Assembly (NCBI GenBank): GCA_010015675.1
Contig: ML976980.1
Span: 522,852 to 586,851 of the forward strand
Source of the DNA: Byssothecium circinans
Lineage: Eukaryota > Ascomycota > Dothideomycetes > Pleosporales > Massarinaceae
Reading direction: 5' to 3'
DNA length: 64,000 nt
The notes beneath the pieces are model-generated. The model was not told where the DNA came from, made no database searches, and saw only the letters and a program-made list of their open reading frames with translations. Shown piece by piece: positions 22,852 to 34,665 of this stretch; position 1 is the first letter of the stretch; each line of letters opens with the position of its first letter. A program made the translations under genes and the position numbers.

Positions 22852-23894
22852 ATGAGTCAACCAGGCAAAGCGCGTATTGGGCATCGAGCGCCAGACTTCC
22901 ACTGCGATGCCGTTACAAAGGGTGTCATCGAAGGTAACTTAAGCTAATTCCCCGTTTCCCTTCTTCACTTTTGCTCAACACTGGTTACCTCTCCCTCCCA
23001 TGCCGACAACCGCTGATAGCCCACCAGAAGTCTCACTCTCAACATACATCGATCCCACGTCGGCCAACCCTCCCTGGCTGATAATCCTCTTCATCTCCGC
23101 GACCTTTTCCTTCGTCTGTCCTACTGAAGTTCTTGCTTTTCAGAATTGCCTCGAGGAATTCAAGGATCGGAATTGCGAGGTTGTGTTTGTGTCTGTGGAT
23201 AGTAAACATGCGCTTTGGCATTGGCAGAATGTGCCGCGGACGTAAGCAATACGCTCCCTGAAACTTAGGCTTATACACCCCTATAGAGGAAGTACACTGA
23301 CCTTGAGTTTGCAATTCTTAGGTACGGAGGACTGGGACTAATGGGCAAAGAAGGCGACGATGGAAGCCCCTGTGTGAGCTTGCTGAGCGATGCTAGTCAT
23401 CGCATGAGTAGGGATTATGGTGTTTTGATCGAAGAGGAAGGTGTTTGTCTCCGTTGTATGTTTATTCTAGACGGAGATGGGGTTGTACAACAAGTGAGTT
23501 TCCTCCTCGCTCTTTAACGCCCCACTCTCTACACTAATTCCTTCAAGCCTGGCATGCCAGAGTGGGAGATGGGCCTACAGTCAGCTAACACCCCGAGCAG
23601 ATCACGATCAACAACCTAACAGTCGGCCGCTCCGTCCTCGAAGCCCTGCGTCTCCTCGAAGCCTTCCAAGCCGTCGCCCGACACGGTGTCCTCTGCCCCA
23701 TCGACTGGAAACCGAGCGTCGATGCTGCGGATTCAACAAATTCTATCTCTAACACACTGAGGGATTCGTATGAAGATAGATTGAAGAATCTGCAGCATGA
23801 ATTTGGCGATGAAGTTGTGGTCACGGATCTAGACGACAAGTACCGGAAGAAAGGCGAAGCGAAGACGAACGGCACGCTAGCGGACATGGACTAG
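22852..23894 (+). CDS. typical 2-Cys peroxiredoxin
   Basis: Four exons (22852-22933, 23028-23241, 23322-23493, 23601-23894) give 253 aa. The protein is an AhpC/TSA thioredoxin-fold peroxidase. It begins [13 protein letters not shown] and has the peroxidatic motif [12 protein letters not shown] near residue 50 (conserved Thr and Cys). The C-terminal resolving Cys is in [10 protein letters not shown], so it is a typical 2-Cys enzyme, reducing hydrogen peroxide and organic peroxides with thioredoxin. No signal peptide or mitochondrial leader, hence probably cytosolic. Two changes from the family norm: an acidic insertion in the loop before the usual GG(L/I)G region, and [14 protein letters not shown] in place of the usual SxxSHxAW segment. 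A TAG at 23892 ends it, but a Ser/Pro-rich frame follows at once (next entry). Confidence 0.85.
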
Positions 23895-24445
23895 ACGACA
23901 GGAAAGCAAACGGAAGTGCAAGTTCAAGTTCGGGAAGTAAAAGCAGCACCAGTGGAAGTGGAAGAGGACGAGCCGAGCAAGACCAGAGCCAGACCCGTCC
24001 TCAACCTCAACCTCAACAACAATCACCGCCTTCGCCTTCGCCATCACCCTCCACCGCACCGGCAGAAACCTCATCCTCAACCTCAGTCTCCACAGTAACC
24101 CAATATACAAAACTTGAACCCGAGCCCCTTCCACCCAATCCATCAGTCAAAAGTCCCAGGTACCTGTCTCTGCAACTCAGTCTCGTCATCAAATTCAACG
24201 TATTCCTTGCGTTCCACACACTCTGCCTCCGCGCCGCCGAGTTCGAGCGTCACGCCTGTCCCGACGCCGCTGTTGGTGAAAACAGGGAGTAGACCGCGTT
24301 CGAGTACGCGGACGTTGGGTAGTGTTGTCCTGGGTTCGTCGACGGCGAGACATGCTAGAGGTACGTCATTCCCCTCCGTCCCGCCTCTCACATTCCCCCT
24401 TCCTTACTCCCACCTTATTCCCCCCCCCCCCCCCCCCCCCCCCCC

Positions 24446-24479
<34 letters not shown>

Positions 24480-25003
24480 ACTCCACCGCACCCCCCGCCC
24501 CCTCCCCCGCGCCAGCACCAGTCCCAAACACCCACCTCCTCAACCTCAGCAAACGCAACACCTACGAATCCCGCCGCGGCTCACACATCATCCTCGAATT
24601 CGCCGACCCGACCTCCTCGCCACAAGGGACGCCCTCGCCCTCGCCCTCGCCGTTCTCGTACCCACTGCATCCGCGGCACAGTTCGCCGACTTCGCTGTCC
24701 ACGACATCTTCCCCGGGGTTGTCAGGGGTGACGGAGCGGGCGAGCGCTCTGCAGGGTCAGGGTATAACTAGCAGTGGTGCGGGGGCTGGGGGTGGGGGAC
24801 AGCAGACTAGACTACAAGCGACGTTTGAGGCGATTAAGAAGATGAGTGCGGGGTTGGGGAGTCCGAGGATTCTGGGGACTGGGACTGGGACTGGGACGGG
24901 GTTGAGGCATGAGGGTCACGCACTTGCTAGGAAAGAGCCGGTAAGCTTTGTTTGGGGCCAGAGGGAGGAGAGAAAGAAGAGGAAGAATGGTCGTCGTGCT
25001 TAG
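23895..25003 (+). CDS. Ser/Pro-rich frame after peroxiredoxin, model unclear
   Basis: Straight after the peroxiredoxin stop, one frame reads [18 protein letters not shown] and continues Ser/Gln/Pro-rich to about 24160. A different frame then reads a coding-like stretch (NSTYSLRSTHSASAPPSSS, TGSRPRSSTRTLGSVV) to 24360, where a good donor (gtacgt) begins. An acceptor at 24515 (gccag) rejoins it in phase to LLNLSKRNTYESRRG, IILEFADP and a Gly-rich tail ending at 25003. The removed segment is the poly-C tract. No ATG opens the second part, so it may be a C-terminal extension of the peroxiredoxin gene, joined by a frame change I cannot place, or a separate gene with an unseen first exon, or a damaged locus. 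Confidence 0.35.
24420..24479. repeat. poly-C tract, 59 C with one A
   Basis: 26 C, one A, then 33 C. It falls within the putative intron 24361-24515 of the Ser-rich frame. The opposite strand is an uninterrupted G-rich tract able to form G-quadruplexes. Length in the assembly may be unreliable. Confidence 0.9.
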
Positions 25004-25016
25004 GTGGCCATGACGT

Positions 25017-25063
<47 letters not shown>

Positions 25064-25552
25064 GTCGCCTGGGTATTTCGATGTTGTTGTGACGCCTGGG
25101 GTGGATGGGGGAAGTGGATAGTGGATAGGCGAGATTTTTTGGATTGGGTTGGGTTGGATAAGAGCAAAGAAAAAGAAAAGAAAAGGAAGTGGATGGGGAT
25201 TTGTGTGTTGTGTGTTGTGTATTGTGTTTTGGTGCTTGCGTTCGTGCGCGCTGTTTTCTTCTTTTTCTGTCGCGTGGAGTTTGGGCATGTCGTTAATAGA
25301 CCTTTGCTTTGCGAATTTTTCTCTCTCTCTTTTTGGTTCTCTTGAGCTTGGGGGGTTGCGTAGGTAAGGATGGTCCACATGTTAATTTTTTTTTATCCAT
25401 GGACAGTTACATAATTCTAGCTATTTCATGTCATTTTTTATTTCTTCGTCAAAATCATACTTCATAAAAGCGTCAACTCTCCAAATCCTCCCCATCCACC
25501 CCCATCTACCCCCTCACGCACACGCGTACACAGGATCCGCACTCCACACCCT
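25004..25552. other. 3' spacer with poly-G and low complexity
   Basis: Includes the poly-G run, then AG-rich and TG-rich low-complexity sequence (tgtgtgttgtgtgttgtgta) down to the 3' end of the RING gene on the other strand. No gene supported. Confidence 0.45.
25017..25059. repeat. poly-G tract, 43 G
   Basis: Uninterrupted G run just 13 bases after the stop at 25003. Together with the poly-C at 24420-24479 it makes a complementary homopolymer pair about 540 bp apart. Confidence 0.9.
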
Positions 25553-27124
25553 TCACGAACCCCCAATATGTATCTTAACCCTCTGCTTAATCGCCTTCCT
25601 ACACATGGGGCATTTCGTCGCTCTCGCAGGATACGTCCCATGCCTCACCGGCACCACGACGTCCGCACACCATTTGCACATACACATATGTCCGCACGGC
25701 AGTACTGCAATATCCGCAATCTGCTGATAGCAGACCTGGCACTCGAGACTCTTTTTCATTTCCTCGTCGCTCAGGGGAGGAGGCCGATCTGCGGATTCGA
25801 GGGTTTGCGGCGGGAGTGGAGTTCTGCGAGGCCGATGTTGGAGGGTACTAGCTGTTGCCATCCCCGTGGCTGAGGTGGAGGAAGAGGTCATTGCTGCCGC
25901 AAATGGTGAGGCGGCATTGCGGAAATGGCGGAGCCAAGGTTCAATTTCTTCGAGACGGTTGACTTCGGCGCTGGAGAAGGCGGTTTCGAAAACTGGATGG
26001 CGTGGTTCAGGTTCTGAGGAACTAGGCGAGGGTGGTGCTTCCTGGGCTTCTAGTTCTGCTCGCATTCTATGCAGTGCATCTCGAAGCGTCGGTGGAGCTG
26101 AGTCGTTCATCACACCCCATACTATCTGCTCTTCGATTTCGCGGCGTTCGCGTGCGGCCATGCCTTCTGTAGATGGCGCTGTTGTGTTTCCGCTCGCACG
26201 GAGCTCTTCGGCGCGACGGTATCGGGCATCTGCGCGGTCGAAGATGGTTGAGAGTGGTGACTCGTAGTCTTCGCGCTCAATGTCTTCTCTTGAGCCAAAG
26301 AGCCGTTGGAAGCGGTCACGTGCTCGCTGGAGGCGCCTTTCTACTCGTGTAGGTCGCGGCGGACCTGTGGGCCGGCGAGGTGGTGTTGCTCCCCCTTGTT
26401 GCTGCTGCTGCTGTGCGGTTGCTGGTGCTTCATCCTCTGATGCTTCGGCGAGTAGGTTGTCCAATACATTTTCGATGCTTTGCTGTGGTTCTTCTGGGCT
26501 CTCCTCCTCAGACGCCAAGCGCTGTCTTCTTATCCGGTTCGCGGGCCTTGAAGCGTCGTTGGTCCTCCCAGCTCTCAGTTCAGCAAGTGTTCTGGGCAAG
26601 AACCCAGGACTGACTTCACTCCACGGTTCTCCGATGACGGCAATCCTAGACTCTGCCCCACCAGGCGATCGTATGATTCGATATCCCTGGTGGAATTCAA
26701 ACCAGCATTGCAGGAACTCGGTCTGGTCTGGTATGAGCGGGATCTTAGTCTGCGAGGCTTCGAGTGGGGGGTCCGTGGCAGCGAGGCGGTTGTTCCAGAA
26801 TTCTACGTAATGGAATGTCAGCGGTGGAAGAGAGCAGATTCAATGGTTTGACGGGGTGCTATCGTGGTAGCTGGTGCTGGAGAGGATCAAACTAGATGGC
26901 GTTGAGGGGGCTGGCTTGCCTTTACAAAACCAACAGTAGCTCTGCCAACGCGTTCCCCGCTGCACGTAACCAACACCATCGATGTATACGCGGTAGAGGC
27001 GTGAGTGGGCGCGTTCATCAGCGCATGCACAGCAGTTCGGTGTGGATGTTAGCCGGCATGATGTCGCTAGCTTATGGGGACAATGGCTGTCGAGACGAGG
27101 ACAATCGGCCGTGAGTGTTCCCAT
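25553..27124 (-). CDS. RING-finger protein, putative E3 ubiquitin ligase
   Basis: Exons 27124-26920 and 26802-25553 give 484 aa. The C-terminal 55 residues form a C3HC4 RING: CQVCYQQIADIAVLPCGH, CKWCADVVVP and KCPMCRKAI, with all eight ligands present, so E2 binding and ubiquitin-ligase activity are expected. The N-terminus has its own Cys cluster (NCCACADERAHSRLYRVYID, then WQSYCWFCKEFW), a module seen at the start of related ascomycete RING proteins. The middle is disordered with a poly-Gln run and acidic stretches. The joining intron, 26803-26919, needs a GC donor (gcaagc); no GT donor keeps the frame open. An ATG further upstream is possible; I used 27124. Cellular targets unknown. Confidence 0.75.
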
Positions 27125-27527
27125 TATGTCTCCTTTACGATAGACAGCGAGAAAGGAAAATAGTCACGGTATCCGTGAGAGAGGGCCGCTGGTGGCAATG
27201 GAGTGAATGGCATGATTATCGATAGCAAGCTGAGGCATAGCAGGGATCAGATGGCCCATGCTTCAACCCCACGTCATGCATCACACTAACGGTGACTGAT
27301 CGGTTCCTCAGGCACAAAGATTAGGTACCAACGGTGGTAGTTGAGTACCTGGAGCTGAGCATCAGGCACAGCCTCACGGTTACAGCAGACAGAGCCATAT
27401 GGCAATTTTCCACGCCTATAAATACTACTCTCCCTGAACCAGTACTCCTTCACCGTCCTTCGACACAAGTTAGGCAGCATAATTCATCCACCAAACCCAG
27501 AAAATACAACATACAAAATCTAGAAAA
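27125..27527. promoter_or_regulatory. divergent promoter, RING and Nudix genes
   Basis: The 403-bp gap lies between the start codons of two divergently transcribed genes. A TATAAATA box at 27417-27424 is 104 bp ahead of the Nudix ATG. Confidence 0.45.
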
Positions 27528-28717
27528 ATGCCCACACCAAAGATCCAGTTCACTCTCTCAGAATCTTTCCACAACCAACCCATCCCCTACCCCATCCCCG
27601 TCCGCTTCCTCTGCGATGATCTCACCGAGCACGATCTCGTCACCTTCCCAGCCTTTAGGGACTGGTTTACCCGCACGCTCAAGAACTTCGCTCTCCAAGA
27701 TGACGCTGCACACGCACTGCACTCGAAGCCACTGAAGCTTCAAAGAATCGATGTGGAGTCTGTGACCTGGTTCCCGAAAGCTGGAGGAGGCCGCAGAGTC
27801 GGCTTCATGAAGCTGCAAGCGCAGGTCCAAAACTACGACGCGGAAGAAGGGGATGCGGTGACTGAGGAAGACAAAAACGCCCGGCTGTGGATCCCAGGTG
27901 CTGTGTTCTTGAGGGGGGGAAGTGTGGGTGTCTTGGTATGTTTTTCTCTCTCTCCCTCTCCTTCATTCTCGCTTTATTCATCTTTCCTTTCTCGTCCTGA
28001 TGCTCGATTCTTCTTCACCCACCAAATCAAAAACCCACCTAACCAACCCCTCCCCTAAAGATCCTCATCAAACCCTACGACCCCACAACCCCCCACCACA
28101 CCAACGCCAACGACGACGAAACCTACACAATCCTCACCATCCAACCCCGCCTCGCCGCCGCCTCCCTCGCCTTCCCCGAGCTCCCCGCCGGCATGCTCGA
28201 CGGCGCCTCCAACTTCTCCGGCACCGCCGCGCAAGAAGTCCGCGAAGAAACCGGGCTCGTGATAAATTCCACCGACATGTTCAACATGTCCCTCCCCGCC
28301 ACTACCGGCGCCATCCTCAATCCCTCCAAACCTGCACCTCCATCTCCATCTCCATCTCCAACCAACTCCCCCGCCCCCGCCCTGTCAGAAGATATATCCT
28401 CCTCAATGTACCCCAGCCCCGGCGCCTGCGACGAATTCCTCCCCCTCTTCCTGGTCCAGAAACGCATGACGCGTGCCCGTCTCGATGAGCTCAGGGGCAG
28501 AGCGACGGGGCTGAGACAGGAGGGCGAGATTATCACTGTGAAGGTTGTCCCGTTTCGGGAGCTCTGGAGGGAGGGGAGCAGGGATGGGAAGGCGTTGGCG
28601 GCGCTGGGGTTGTATTATAGTTTGAGGGAAGAGGGGATGTTGCCTGAGTGGCCGGGGAGGCCGACGGAGGAGGATGGGGAGGCGGTGGATGGGGGACGTA
28701 GGGGGGCTGGTGTTTGA
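27528..28717 (+). CDS. Nudix hydrolase, ADP-sugar diphosphatase type
   Basis: Exons 27528-27935 and 28061-28717 give 354 aa. The Nudix box begins ELPAGMLDG and ends AAQEVREETGLVI; compared with the consensus G-x5-E-x7-R-E-U-x-E-E-x-G-U, the helix Glu pair that binds the metal is intact, while the first Glu is Ser and the Arg is Gln. A similar GMLD-type box occurs in the plant NUDX14 ADP-sugar diphosphatase group, so hydrolysis of an ADP-sugar or related nucleoside diphosphate sugar is my best guess. The N-terminal 130 residues (ESVTWFPKAGGGRRVGFMKL) correspond to the dimerisation domain of that group. A Ser/Pro insertion (PSPSPSPTNSPAPA) sits in a surface loop. Cytosolic, no signal peptide. 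Confidence 0.8.
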
Positions 28718-29065
28718 GTGAGAACTTCCCTTCCTTTCCCCCCCTTTTTTTTGGTGGTGGGGAATTGGGATGTAATTGGACGGTGGGGGCTTATGATTGC
28801 TAGAGGTCATAGTCGCTGCTCTGAGCCAGGTGTGCACAGGTAAGAACTATAGATACTCACTCTCATCGATGATGGGCCTTCGTGATATATAAACTCCATT
28901 ACAAAACCGGATACCTCCTTCTTGCCCTGAGATTATAGCTCCCGATTGAAAAACCCCAAGGACATCTCCATGACAACGCCCCGCTGCACCACAACAAACA
29001 AGTAAAAGCAACACCCCAAATCAACATCCAGCAACTCATTTCGAAAGCCCCTTACTTGGGCCCTT
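28718..29065. other. convergent 3' spacer
   Basis: Between the 3' ends of the Nudix (+) and VPS34 (-) genes. No gene seen. Confidence 0.45.
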
Positions 29066-31818
29066 CTATCCCCTCCAATACTGCATAAAATCATGCGCCC
29101 AATCAATAACGCCCGCCAACCGATCACCCCCACTCTCCTCCACCAACTTCTCCCACTCCCTCGCCGCCTCCCCCTCACTCTTCCCCAGCCACATCCTCAT
29201 CTCCACCTTCCTCACGCTCCCCTCCCTCTCGACCTTAATATCCGGAATATTCGCTTCGCGCATGAGCGCGAAGAGATTAAGCAGCAAACTGCTGCTCTTC
29301 CGCAACGTACTCCAAGCGGTGAAACTATACTCCTTGAAGGCCAGATAGTTCGGATGCTCGGCGCCGCCCATGCCTTCGATCATTTCGCGGCAGAGTTTCA
29401 TCGAGGGCGCGTAGGGTTTGGGGTCGCGGCCGAGGATGTAGCCGAAGTCGACGTGGAAGAAGGCGCCGTTGGGCGAGATGAGGAGGTTGTCCAGGTGGCG
29501 GTCGCCGACGCCGAGGAGGTAGGTGATTACGCAGTAGCCGGCGCACGACTTGATGAAGGTGTCCATTGCTTCTTTGCGGACGCCGAGGGGGGCTGTGTCG
29601 TCGGGGTTGTTGGCGCGGAGGTAGGCGAGGAGGGAGCCTTTGTGTTTTTGGACCGCGGCGGCGAGGGACATGGATGGGATGAATTGGAAGGCTCCCGCTG
29701 AGGCTGAGGTTGCGAGGATGCGGTATGGTGTTAGTTTTAGGTCGAGGTTTTCTCGCTTTAGAAGCTGGTCCATCAGTGTGATGATTTGGATTACCAGTTG
29801 GTCTTGTCGGAGGTCGTCGCCGGTCTTGAAGATGATGGGGTATTTGGTGTTGGATGCGGTGCGGAAGTTGAGGACCATGGGAAGGAGGGAGGATTTGAGG
29901 ACGTTGCAGTCGTCTGGGTGTACGCCAGTGATCATGATGGAGGGATCGAGAGGCAGTGGTAGAGGGTCGAAGCTGACGAGCTCATTGCGTGGGTCGGAGA
30001 TGGCTTTCTTCAGACGCTCAATCTTTGCTGGGCGGTCACCACCGCCAAAGCGGACATCTTTCGAGATTTTGGCTAGGACTGTGAGAAGTTCACCCTGTCG
30101 TCGAAACGTCTTGCGTATCTCGGAGCCCCGTGGTGTCTTCTCTAGTTCAGCCATGAAGTCGTACTCAACTTTGGCAAATAGCGCGCGGTGTTCGGGTGCC
30201 TGATCGTTACTCATATCACTTATCTCTACCATTAGGTACCAATGCAGGAAGTTTCCCAAAGTGAAACTGTTAGCTGCACGGGTGACCAAAAAGCGCGCGA
30301 GAGAGGAGTCGTCACCTTCACCTGCGGCTTCATATTTCAATGCTTGCACAAGTTGAAGAAGGTAAAGCTGCAGCTCGTCGTCGCCAGCTTGTTTGAGGCG
30401 TTCGACGGCATAGCTTCGGACTACAGGAGCATCGTTTTGAGGGCCAAGTAGTTCGAGCGCAGAGGCAACGTCTTGGTGTGCCCATCTCTCAAGTAACGGC
30501 GCGGCTTGCCGCGCTTCTCGCTCACTTTTCCAATTGACGCACTTGACAAACTTGGTGAGGGCGCGCTTGTCGCGCAGGAGGTAGTATCTGAACTTCCATA
30601 TCTCATCGCGCTCATGCGAAGTGAGTTCCTCCAGCGGTCCCTTCGCCATGGCTCTGTTGAGCTTGTCGCGGACCTTCACGTTGGGTTTCCTGTCGCGGTC
30701 AAGTGAGTCCGTCTGTTGGCTGCGGCCCAATTCGCGGTGCTTATCCTCGGCAGGGTTGACCTTACGACCAACCTCCGGATCATAGATGCGGATAAGTCGT
30801 CCGGCATCAGCGTCGCCATAGCCTGTGCCGATACCAGGGCCGAACGAGACTTCTGGCGGCGGACGGAGTCGAATCTCAGAATCGGCGGGCAGCTTGATGT
30901 CGGAGACAGGAGGAGGTTCATACTCGACATCGGTGAAGACGATGGAGTGGTCGAAGCGTGGGAGATCAATCTCCAGGTAGAAGAGTTCCTCTTGAGGCTC
31001 CTCACTATGCCCATTCGTACCGTTTGACTGTGGTTTGGCGCCTCGATTCAAGGCTGCAGCTTCCGCCTTGAGCGCCTCGTCCTTGATCTTCATCATCTTC
31101 TTGAACACCAACCCATCGAGCCACTGGTTCTGTGGTATCTCGCCCATCTCTTGCTTCTTCAGAAGCTCTTCCAGCCGTTGCATCTCGGCGATCTTGCCGT
31201 CCACCGTGTCTGTGTGCACAACATCCTCCCTACCTTTGCGGGCCGGAGGCTTCACCCACGGTGTGGTTGTGCTGGACAGGCCATCCGCGGCCTTGAAGCG
31301 ATGCAGCCGGCATCTCTGGCGTCCCTTTTGCAGTGTGTTGTCCTTATCAAAGAGGCGTATGGTCGTGCCACCGAAGGGTATCGCATGCTGATTCGCATCC
31401 ATGTCCTCGGCTGGAGACAGATCCCACACAGTTATCGCGAGCTGGGCGGAGGCAGGGAGGTTCGCGTAGGTGATGGGCAGCGACAGCCATTCGTTCCACA
31501 CGCGGGCGTTCTTGAACGACTTGTAGGCGGTCTGGACGGGGACGGTCAGAGGCTTGCTGTCGGCCCATATTTGCGCCGTCACGAAGAGCTCGGAGTGGGG
31601 GTTGATGTTGGAGGCGCGATGGCGGAGGTCTGGCCGCTTCAACAGCACCGAGTATGGGACCGGCCTTTGGTGGCCATCGAGGCGGTCACTGTGCAGGGTC
31701 AGTATCGAGAGAGCAGATATTTTGGGGGTTGATGATGGGACTCTGGAGGGTCTTACATGCGCACGTGGATGGAGAGCTCGCTCAGGTCGGTGGAAGTAGC
31801 AAAGTGAAAGGCCTCCAT
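29066..31818 (-). CDS. VPS34: class III phosphatidylinositol 3-kinase
   Basis: Exons 31818-31757 and 31688-29066 give 894 aa. The start MEAFHFATSTDLSELSIHVR at 31818 is the classical Vps34 N-terminus; the frame is open further upstream but that is not coding. Domains in order: C2 (about 20-230), a disordered linker, the helical PIK domain (about 290-500, SHERDEIWKFRYYL), and the PI3/4-kinase domain. Kinase motifs seen are KTGDDLRQDQL (P-loop region/lysine area), GVGDRHLDNLL (catalytic loop) and HVDFGYILGRDPKP (activation loop); the C-terminal helix ends in QYWRG, like QYWRK of animal Vps34. It makes PI3P on endosomes and autophagosomes with Vps15 and Atg6. A single-copy housekeeping gene, useful as a phylogenetic anchor. 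Confidence 0.95.
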
Positions 31819-32209
31819 CGCGCGCGGATCCGTCTACTACCGTAGGCCATGGGGGTGCATGCGGGTTATTGGGCAGGCGAAAGACAGCGGCGACGCTACG
31901 AGTGAGCTGTGGGAAGAAATTCACCAGCGAAGCGTTGGAGTTGAGTTGCGTTGTGCGGGACATCCGAAGTGACTTCAGCGCGGGACCTGGAAGTTCAGGT
32001 TGCATGTGGCAGGGGTACGCGCCCGAACGCAAGCACGTGAATTTCAGCTTGGCACAGCGCGTGTGGCCGCACCTTCCCGTTGATTCGCGCTAGCGGGTTC
32101 GCTCCTGCGGCGTCGCTGGTTTACGGTTTACTCTTCCCTCCCCCTCGTCAACACCACATCCGGCAGCTCTCCGCATTCCACCCTCTCCTCCCCTCCGCCC
32201 CGCCTTGCG
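31819..32209. promoter_or_regulatory. divergent promoter between VPS34 and NSE4
   Basis: The start codons are 391 bp apart and face away from each other. No TATA box; GC-rich. Shared regulation is possible but not shown. Confidence 0.4.
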
Positions 32210-33889
32210 ATGGCACGCTTAAACACCCGCACGTCGGCCACCCCCGTCGTTCGCTCGTCCACGGTAGACTCCCTCTATCGCGACCCGACGCCTGCATCTC
32301 GCGCCAATGCCAACGGGGGCGGCACCGCGCGCCAGTCGTCCTACTCTGTGATGAGCGCTGGCCAGTCTACCAACTCAGACAAAGAGAACGACATCCCTCC
32401 GTCGCGCGAAAGCACACCTCAGCCGCGCCACAAAGCGATATCCATGGCAGGCAAACGCGCCCAACGCCCGCCGACTCCCGACTCAGGCTCTACTTCATCT
32501 GGCAACACCACTAAGCGACGGCGCACCGATAACTATGCATTCGCCGGCTCTGACATGGGCGACACGCAAGTCTACGAAGACGATGCTGAAGATGGTGCTC
32601 ACGATGAGAACGAAGAGCTGGAGCAGAATCAGGCCCCGCCCACGCCCGCAGAGGACGACCAGGACGAGGCGCTGAAGTACTACAATCCCGACCAAGACCC
32701 CGAAGAGCGACGCGCACTGCTCGTGGGCATGAAGGCACTTAGTCGCGGCATAGATGGTAAGAATCTTTCCGCCTTGTCTTGACTTGCTCTAACGAGACAG
32801 ATAACCGCGACGAGCTGATTGCGAGCAATGGCGACCAGATCATTACCACTGTCAAGCAATTGAACCAGAACATGAGCAAAGTGCGCCAGACGGCCGACGC
32901 TGCAGTAGACGCCAACGACCTCTTAAAAATGGCCAGTATCGCAGGGAAGCGTCAGAACCAATGTAACCAGGCACGCCCCGGCGTTGGTATAGACCTCGAC
33001 GAATTCGTCTCAAAATGCATGTTTTTCATGAGGGAAGGCCACGCTCCAAGTGCGGAAGAAGCAGCCCCTACTCAGCCACGCCCACGTCGCCAGACGCAGC
33101 ATACAGACGAAAACGATGAAGATGTGTCTGACGAGGGGCTCGACTGGGCTTTCCTCGGTCGAAACGTCTGCTTCGCTAGCAACAGGCGGCCTCCCGTAAC
33201 CAGCTTCCTCCTGGGGCCCCTTTCCCTCCAAAGGCGTGTTCGCACTGTCCAGGCCAGACGCGCTAAAGCTCAGCGTCAACCTCTTGGGCCTGCTACACGC
33301 CCGCAGGAGCTACGAGAAGAAGACATAAAGCAGTCCGAGAATACCAACCTGACACATCTAGTTAAAGGGATCAAAGAGCACCTCACTGAACACATCAATA
33401 ATGGAAGCAAAGAGATTGAGACTGAACTCAGGGCTTTAGAGGGTGACCCGGATGATGAGGACGTCTTCGCAGCCTGTAGTCGGCATCGCGTGTATCTGAC
33501 TGCCGACGAGGAGCCAGCAGTCTCACTGTTTGACTTTGCTGTCAATCCCAGTTCGTTTGGTCAAACCGTCGAGAATCTTTTCTACATTAGCTTTCTCATC
33601 CGCGAAGGAAACGCTCAGGTTGTGGCAGATAAGCATGGACTTCCTTTACTCGGTACGCAATGGACCCAACTGGTTTCTTTCTTTCTCGCTAACAAATCGT
33701 GCAGCTCCCGCAGTCTCTCGAAATCTGGAAGAACATCGTCAGTACAACATCGAAAAGCATCAGGCCATCTTCAGTATCGATTTTCCGACCTGGAGAGATC
33801 TAATCGAGGCATACGACATCACCGAGCCACTTATCCCTCACCGCGTGGCTGAGGAAGCTAACATCGCTCCTGGCGGTTGGTATGGCTAA
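32210..33889 (+). CDS. NSE4: Smc5-6 complex kleisin subunit Nse4
   Basis: Exons 32210-32756, 32801-33652 and 33705-33889 give 527 aa. The N-terminal 180 residues are Ser/Thr-rich and acidic. The conserved part begins LIASNGDQIITTVKQLNQN (helical, Smc6-neck side), and the Nse4 C-terminal winged-helix domain includes VSLFDFAVNPSSFGQTVENL and FYISFLIREGNAQV, followed by the final segment FSIDFPTWRDLIEAYDITEP. Family role: kleisin bridging the Smc5 and Smc6 heads in the Smc5-6 DNA-repair complex, nuclear. Both introns (44 and 52 nt) splice in phase, and the last exon was recovered that way. Confidence 0.9.
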
Positions 33890-34665
33890 ACACCACGCAT
33901 ACACTGCATGTATCTTTGTTGTTCTTCCCCCTTGTACTATGGTTGTACGATGCATGTCTGCGGGCCTCGACATTTGCTTCGAAATTTCAATATTTCATGG
34001 TATATTTTGGCGACGCATTCTTTGGAGGCGATTGGTGGTGATGAGTCGCTCATACTTTTGAAGGTCAGGCTCGCGTTTTCTCTGAAGATATCCAATATTC
34101 CTTACAACGGCTTTCGATACCCAGGTTTCCTTCTCAGTATTTGGTAGAGGCCACCCGTGTTCGGACTGCGACCTGTCAATACATCAAAGCATCGGCATCT
34201 TCAATTTCCAGCTCTTCATACCACTGCATGCTGCTACTTCGATGCTAATCCAATGGTCGCAGAGACCTATGAGTACTCTAGCGCCAAGGCGTCTTCCTAA
34301 CACTAGCATATCGGGGACTTTTGGTGTTTGCGGCTCGTTCACATTAGATACAACTAGCAAGCCAACTTCGATCAGCTAAGCACGCGTTCAACACACAAGA
34401 CCAAATTCGTGCAAGAATACGAGCAACACAGTAAAACACAACTACAGCTAGCACTACACGCGCACGAATCGTCCGCTACTCATTCGGATATTATCTTCAA
34501 AGCCATCTACAGGGATACCATGGTATATACGAGCGCAGCCCGCGCTACTAACCCCGCCGCCCTTGGAATCCCCCACTTCCATCTTCCAAGCTTTCTCTCA
34601 ATTTAGCTCAACAGAATCCAGGTCTCCAACATCGCAAATCGCAAGAAGCCATACAGACTAATACC
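33890..34665. other. intergenic, end of housekeeping block
   Basis: No supported gene. Marks the change from conserved genes (VPS34, NSE4) to specialised-metabolism genes. Confidence 0.4.

Noticed and set aside
24322..25378. Poly-proline open frames across the C and G homopolymers
   Set aside because: Frames stay open only because homopolymers encode Pro or Gly; no start, domain or splice support.
31819..32032. Longer open frame upstream of the VPS34 start on the minus strand
   Set aside because: A canonical Vps34 N-terminus starts at 31818 and splices in phase; the upstream extension has no coding character.
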